Below, in pieces: positions 61,067 to 64,000 of a stretch of 64,000 nt of DNA. Numbering within the stretch: position 1 is the first letter of the stretch; each line of letters begins with the position of its first letter. The DNA lies in assembly GCA_905182985.1 (NCBI GenBank), contig CAJJDN010000071.1:418059-482058 (forward strand). The letters are read 5' to 3'. Below the pieces are notes generated by a model, which had not been told where the DNA came from, did no database searches, and worked only from the letters and a program-made list of their open reading frames with translations. This DNA comes from Paramecium sonneborni (Eukaryota > Ciliophora > Oligohymenophorea > Peniculida > Parameciidae). The translations under genes and the position numbers were made by a program.

Positions 61067-63016
61067 ATGTCTAAAATAATAGAAAATGAGTATTATTGTA
61101 TTTAAGAACATAAACTGCCTATAATTGCTGTACTTTAAGATCCAAAACTTTCTATTCGGGAAAGACTTGTGTGTTCATAATGCATGGAAAATCTAGAAAC
61201 TGACACTCAGACTGTAGGATGGAAAAAAGTTAAAGAATAGATTTAATCTCAAATACAACAAAAATAATAAATTAATAACAGATTTAAGAATCATCTATTA
61301 TTGTAATTAAAACAACTTTAAACTCAAATTGAGGAATTAGGTAATACAATTAATAATGAAATATAAAATTTATTAAAAATAATTGATTAATGGAAATAAT
61401 AATCTTAAGTAGAGTTTCGAGAACAAAGCAGTTAATTTTGGGATGAATTAGATTAATATTTTAAAAATTAATAATAGAATTTCAATTTAGAAAATTAATA
61501 ATTATAAGAATGGAAGAAACTCAATTCAATTTAAATTTAAACAGTTTAATCTAAATTAAAATACTTTAAAGAATTTGAAGTACATAAAATATGTTAGAAT
61601 ATATTAACTGAAATTGAACTTAACTTTTAATTTGTTTAGTTAAAACCTAAATTATCATTACCTTTAATAAAAATAGATTAAAAAAAGACTGGAGATCCGT
61701 AATATAAATATTATCAATAAAAAATGCCTAATTAAAAATATAAAAATATTATATTTATTGGAGAAAAAGAAGTAGGAAAGACAACATTAATAAACGCATT
61801 TGTTAATTATTATTTTGGAATTACATGGGAAGATAATTTTAGATTAATTGTAGCTGATTAATTATCAACTGAAGAAATTTTACATTATTATGTTGAACCT
61901 CATAATTAAAGAGATTATGGTATACATTTTATTGATACACCTGGAATTTATGGAAAAAACGATTATTAGACTATTCAGAAAATATCTCAGTTTATTTACG
62001 AAAATATTTTATAAATTGATATCATAATGATATGCATTAAAGCAACACGTACTCGATTAACCACAGAAACATAGTAAATATTATAGTCTATTGTTAAAAT
62101 TTTAAATCAGGAATATGCAAAAAAAATAATTGTTGCTCGAACATTTTATTCAGGAGCAGATGATGCTGATAAATCGATAATAACAGATTAATAAAGCCCA
62201 TTTTTTTAAATTTCATAATATTTATCATAGAATTGGCATTTTGAATTTAATGGCCAGAGTATAGTTAAAAAAACATCATATAATAGTGCAAAAGTTTATT
62301 TTGATAGCAGCATCAAAAATTTCTAACAAATTGAAAAAGAATAATTATTTACAAATGATTCAAAAAATGAACCACTTAAAGTTCCTAATTAATTATACAA
62401 TTCTTAATTATAAAGACCAGTCGTAACAGATTTATAGAAGCCATCTAACCCAGTTCAAGAAGAAGATTATGCAAAAATAATTGAAGATAGTTATAATTAA
62501 CTCAAATAATTACTAATCTAGACTTTTAATGTCTATTACTATACTAAATATCCTGTTAAATATAATCAGTATAATCAATATAATTAATTATATAAAGTGG
62601 TGAATTAAGTTACTACGTTTTAAATAAATTGTAAATAATGTTCAATAACCTGTTATGTTGGATTTAAAAGTGAGAATAATGCAAAAGATTTCTTTAATAA
62701 TTTTTTAAATCAATAGTGTTACTGTGGATGTAATTTTAATAACAATTTAATTATAAATTAATAATTGTGGACTTATTAGAAAGGATAAGCATAAACAAAT
62801 AATGATTTAAATAGAATATATAATTCGACGTAAGCCATATTTCATTTTCTATTTGACCTATATAAATTAAAAACATAGAATTATAAAATTAATGTAATGT
62901 AATTCTTTGATGTTTTAAAATCTGAAGATAATACTATTAATCAAGGAGAGATGTAAATTAACCTTACAAATACACAGATTAATAACTCCAATCAATTCTA
63001 AATAACTAAAAAATGA
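61067..63016 (+). CDS. AIG1/TRAFAC-like P-loop GTPase with N-terminal coiled coil, 649 aa
   Basis: Single exon, 650 codons. The N-terminus (YYCIQEHKLPIIAVLQDPKL, then LVCSQCMENL) is a reduced B-box-like zinc site. A coiled coil runs to about residue 190. The GTPase core has NIIFIGEKEVGKTTLINAFV (G1, near residue 232; the usual GxTGxGKS is GEKEVGKT, so the consensus Gly/Thr pair is changed but Lys-Thr is kept). It then has YYFGITWEDNFRLIVADQ, HFIDTPGIYG (G3, near 289) and IIMICIKATRTRLTTETQ. The C-terminal Cys-rich part (CKQCSITCYVG, QQCYCGCNF) corresponds to the tail of GTPase 1 but has lost several ligands. Clearly a diverged paralogue of 55942-58392. Confidence 0.82.
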
Positions 63017-63619
63017 TAATTATAAAATAATAATAAAATAAATTAAATTTAATATATCAATATAATATAATACAATAATATTAATAATGTCAAATAATAT
63101 ATATTTATTGTAATATTCTAGGATTTGTGATTCTTTGAATATCAATAAGAATAAATTTAATAAAACTTTCTTGATAGATTATTAATATATTGATGACTCA
63201 AAAGAAAATAAAGAGAATAAAATTTTTGATTTATACATATTATATAGCCATATGGGTAGAAATTGATTTCCAATATTTTTTAAGATTTTTGGGTAATATA
63301 ATAAGTGATATTGTATTAAACTTTTGATTTTTAATTTTGGAAAACAAAGAAATCATATTCAAAATGAAATAGAAAATTAACAATTGTCATTAATGAGTTA
63401 TTTGTAATTTAAAAATAATTTAATTTCTGTTTCAATTATGTAAATTAAAATTTTTAACTAAATATTTGTAGAAGATTAATTAATTAATAAATTTGGATGG
63501 ACTTAAATAATGAGATATTTATAAATATCAAAAAGTATAATAATATATTTTAAAAATGGCTATTTTATAATTGAAGCGCAAAACAAAATAATAATTTAAT
63601 TTGTGATATATTGATATGA
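63017..63619. other. Convergent intergenic spacer
   Basis: About 600 bp of AT-rich sequence between GTPase 2 and the HECT ligase 3' end; nothing recognised. The + frame at 63616-63798 is the antisense of the HECT gene. Confidence 0.4.
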
Positions 63620-64000
63620 TCATACTAGATCAAATGTTTCACCTTAAAATAATAAAGCTTCTTCTAATCTTTTCTATAAAATTTGTTGATTTGAATAAGG
63701 AGGCATATCAATTGTATGTGTGCTATTTATTAAATATGAATTATACCATGTATGACCTTGAGGGTATCTTGAATCAATATCAGTTTAGAGATAATTAAGT
63801 AATTTTACTGTTATTCTGCACTCTTAATTTTCGAATCCTCCAATAGGTATTCTGGTACGGCCTTAAATCGATTAAATTTTTACTTGTTGTAAATTTTAAA
63901 AATTTTACTAGCATATCCTGATTGTAACTTCTCAATGTATTTTAAAGCCATCCAATCACTTAATGTTTGGAAGTAAAACCCTAATAATTTAGGTGTTTTA
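63620..64000 (-). CDS. HECT-domain E3 ubiquitin ligase, C-terminal end (5' part outside window)
   Basis: A 22-nt intron (63862-63883) is removed. The visible product ends a HECT C-lobe: GWLQNTLRSYNQDMLVKFLK, then FTTSRTRIPIGGFENQECR, then SRYPQGHTWYNSYLINSTHT and IDMPPYSNQQILQKRLEEAL. This matches the family order W-x-W ... FL-x-F-x-TG-x-x-R-IP-x-GGF ... LP-x-AHTC-x-N-x-LDLP-x-Y-x-S-x-x-x-L-x-x-KL. The catalytic Cys normally sits in the LP-x-A-x-TC-x-N segment. Here the HTW is followed by Tyr, not Cys, and no Cys lies nearby (see findings). The protein ends ETFDLV. The N-lobe and any targeting domains are beyond 64000. Confidence 0.85.

Overview
The window reads as macronuclear DNA of a Paramecium-type ciliate. 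Three things show this. Long conserved reading frames appear only when TAA and TAG are read as glutamine and TGA is the sole stop. Genes are cut by very small introns (20-33 nt, mostly GTA...TAG). The DNA is extremely AT-rich, with genes tens of bases apart. All coordinates below were worked out by hand under that code. For almost every gene, length minus introns is divisible by three, which supports the intron calls.

Layout. 1-11 kb: C-terminus of a casein kinase 1, converging on the rRNA-processing factor Rrp1/Nop52; a tRNA-Thr(UGU); a protein tyrosine phosphatase; threonyl-tRNA synthetase; a USP47/USP7-like deubiquitinase; a cytochrome P450. 11-17 kb: a disturbed stretch in which two segments (about 1.25 and 1.38 kb) occur twice, each pair separated by one N. 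This is most likely two unmerged contig overlaps. It holds a small unknown ORF, a broken Spb4/DDX55-like DEAD-box helicase and a frameshifted RRP15. 17-35 kb: a dense block with a dual-specificity phosphatase, a seven-TM receptor fused to a phosphatidylinositol-phosphate kinase, mitochondrial ribosomal protein mS29/DAP3, a helix-turn-helix protein, a C2/coiled-coil protein, LRRC51, an ULK-like kinase, Rab2, an FCP1/SCP-type phosphatase, a CaaX-ended Sel1-repeat protein and a large adaptin/TPLATE-like protein.

35.5-48.2 kb: one giant minus-strand gene (about 4,208 aa) with helical N-terminus, NACHT NTPase, a pentapeptide-like stretch and a long WD40 array. 49-54.6 kb: a BIG-type Sec7 ARF-GEF with a cysteine-rich finger, and an LRR protein. 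55-64 kb: two related large P-loop GTPases, one with a B-box, and a decayed fragment of a third copy; a 268-aa conserved protein; and the C-terminus of a HECT ubiquitin ligase running off the right edge.

Functional themes: ribosome biogenesis (Rrp1, Spb4 remnant, Rrp15), membrane traffic and phosphoinositide signalling (Rab2, Sec7, TPLATE-like, GPCR-PIPK), ubiquitin turnover (USP, HECT) and protein dephosphorylation (PTP, DSP, FCP). No operons, CRISPR arrays or intact transposons are seen. The most unusual items are the giant NACHT-WD40 gene, the receptor-PIP kinase fusion, the LRRC51/C2 pair whose stop and start codons overlap with a possible 20-nt intron that would fuse them, divergent start codons as little as 13 bp apart, and the GTPase relic.
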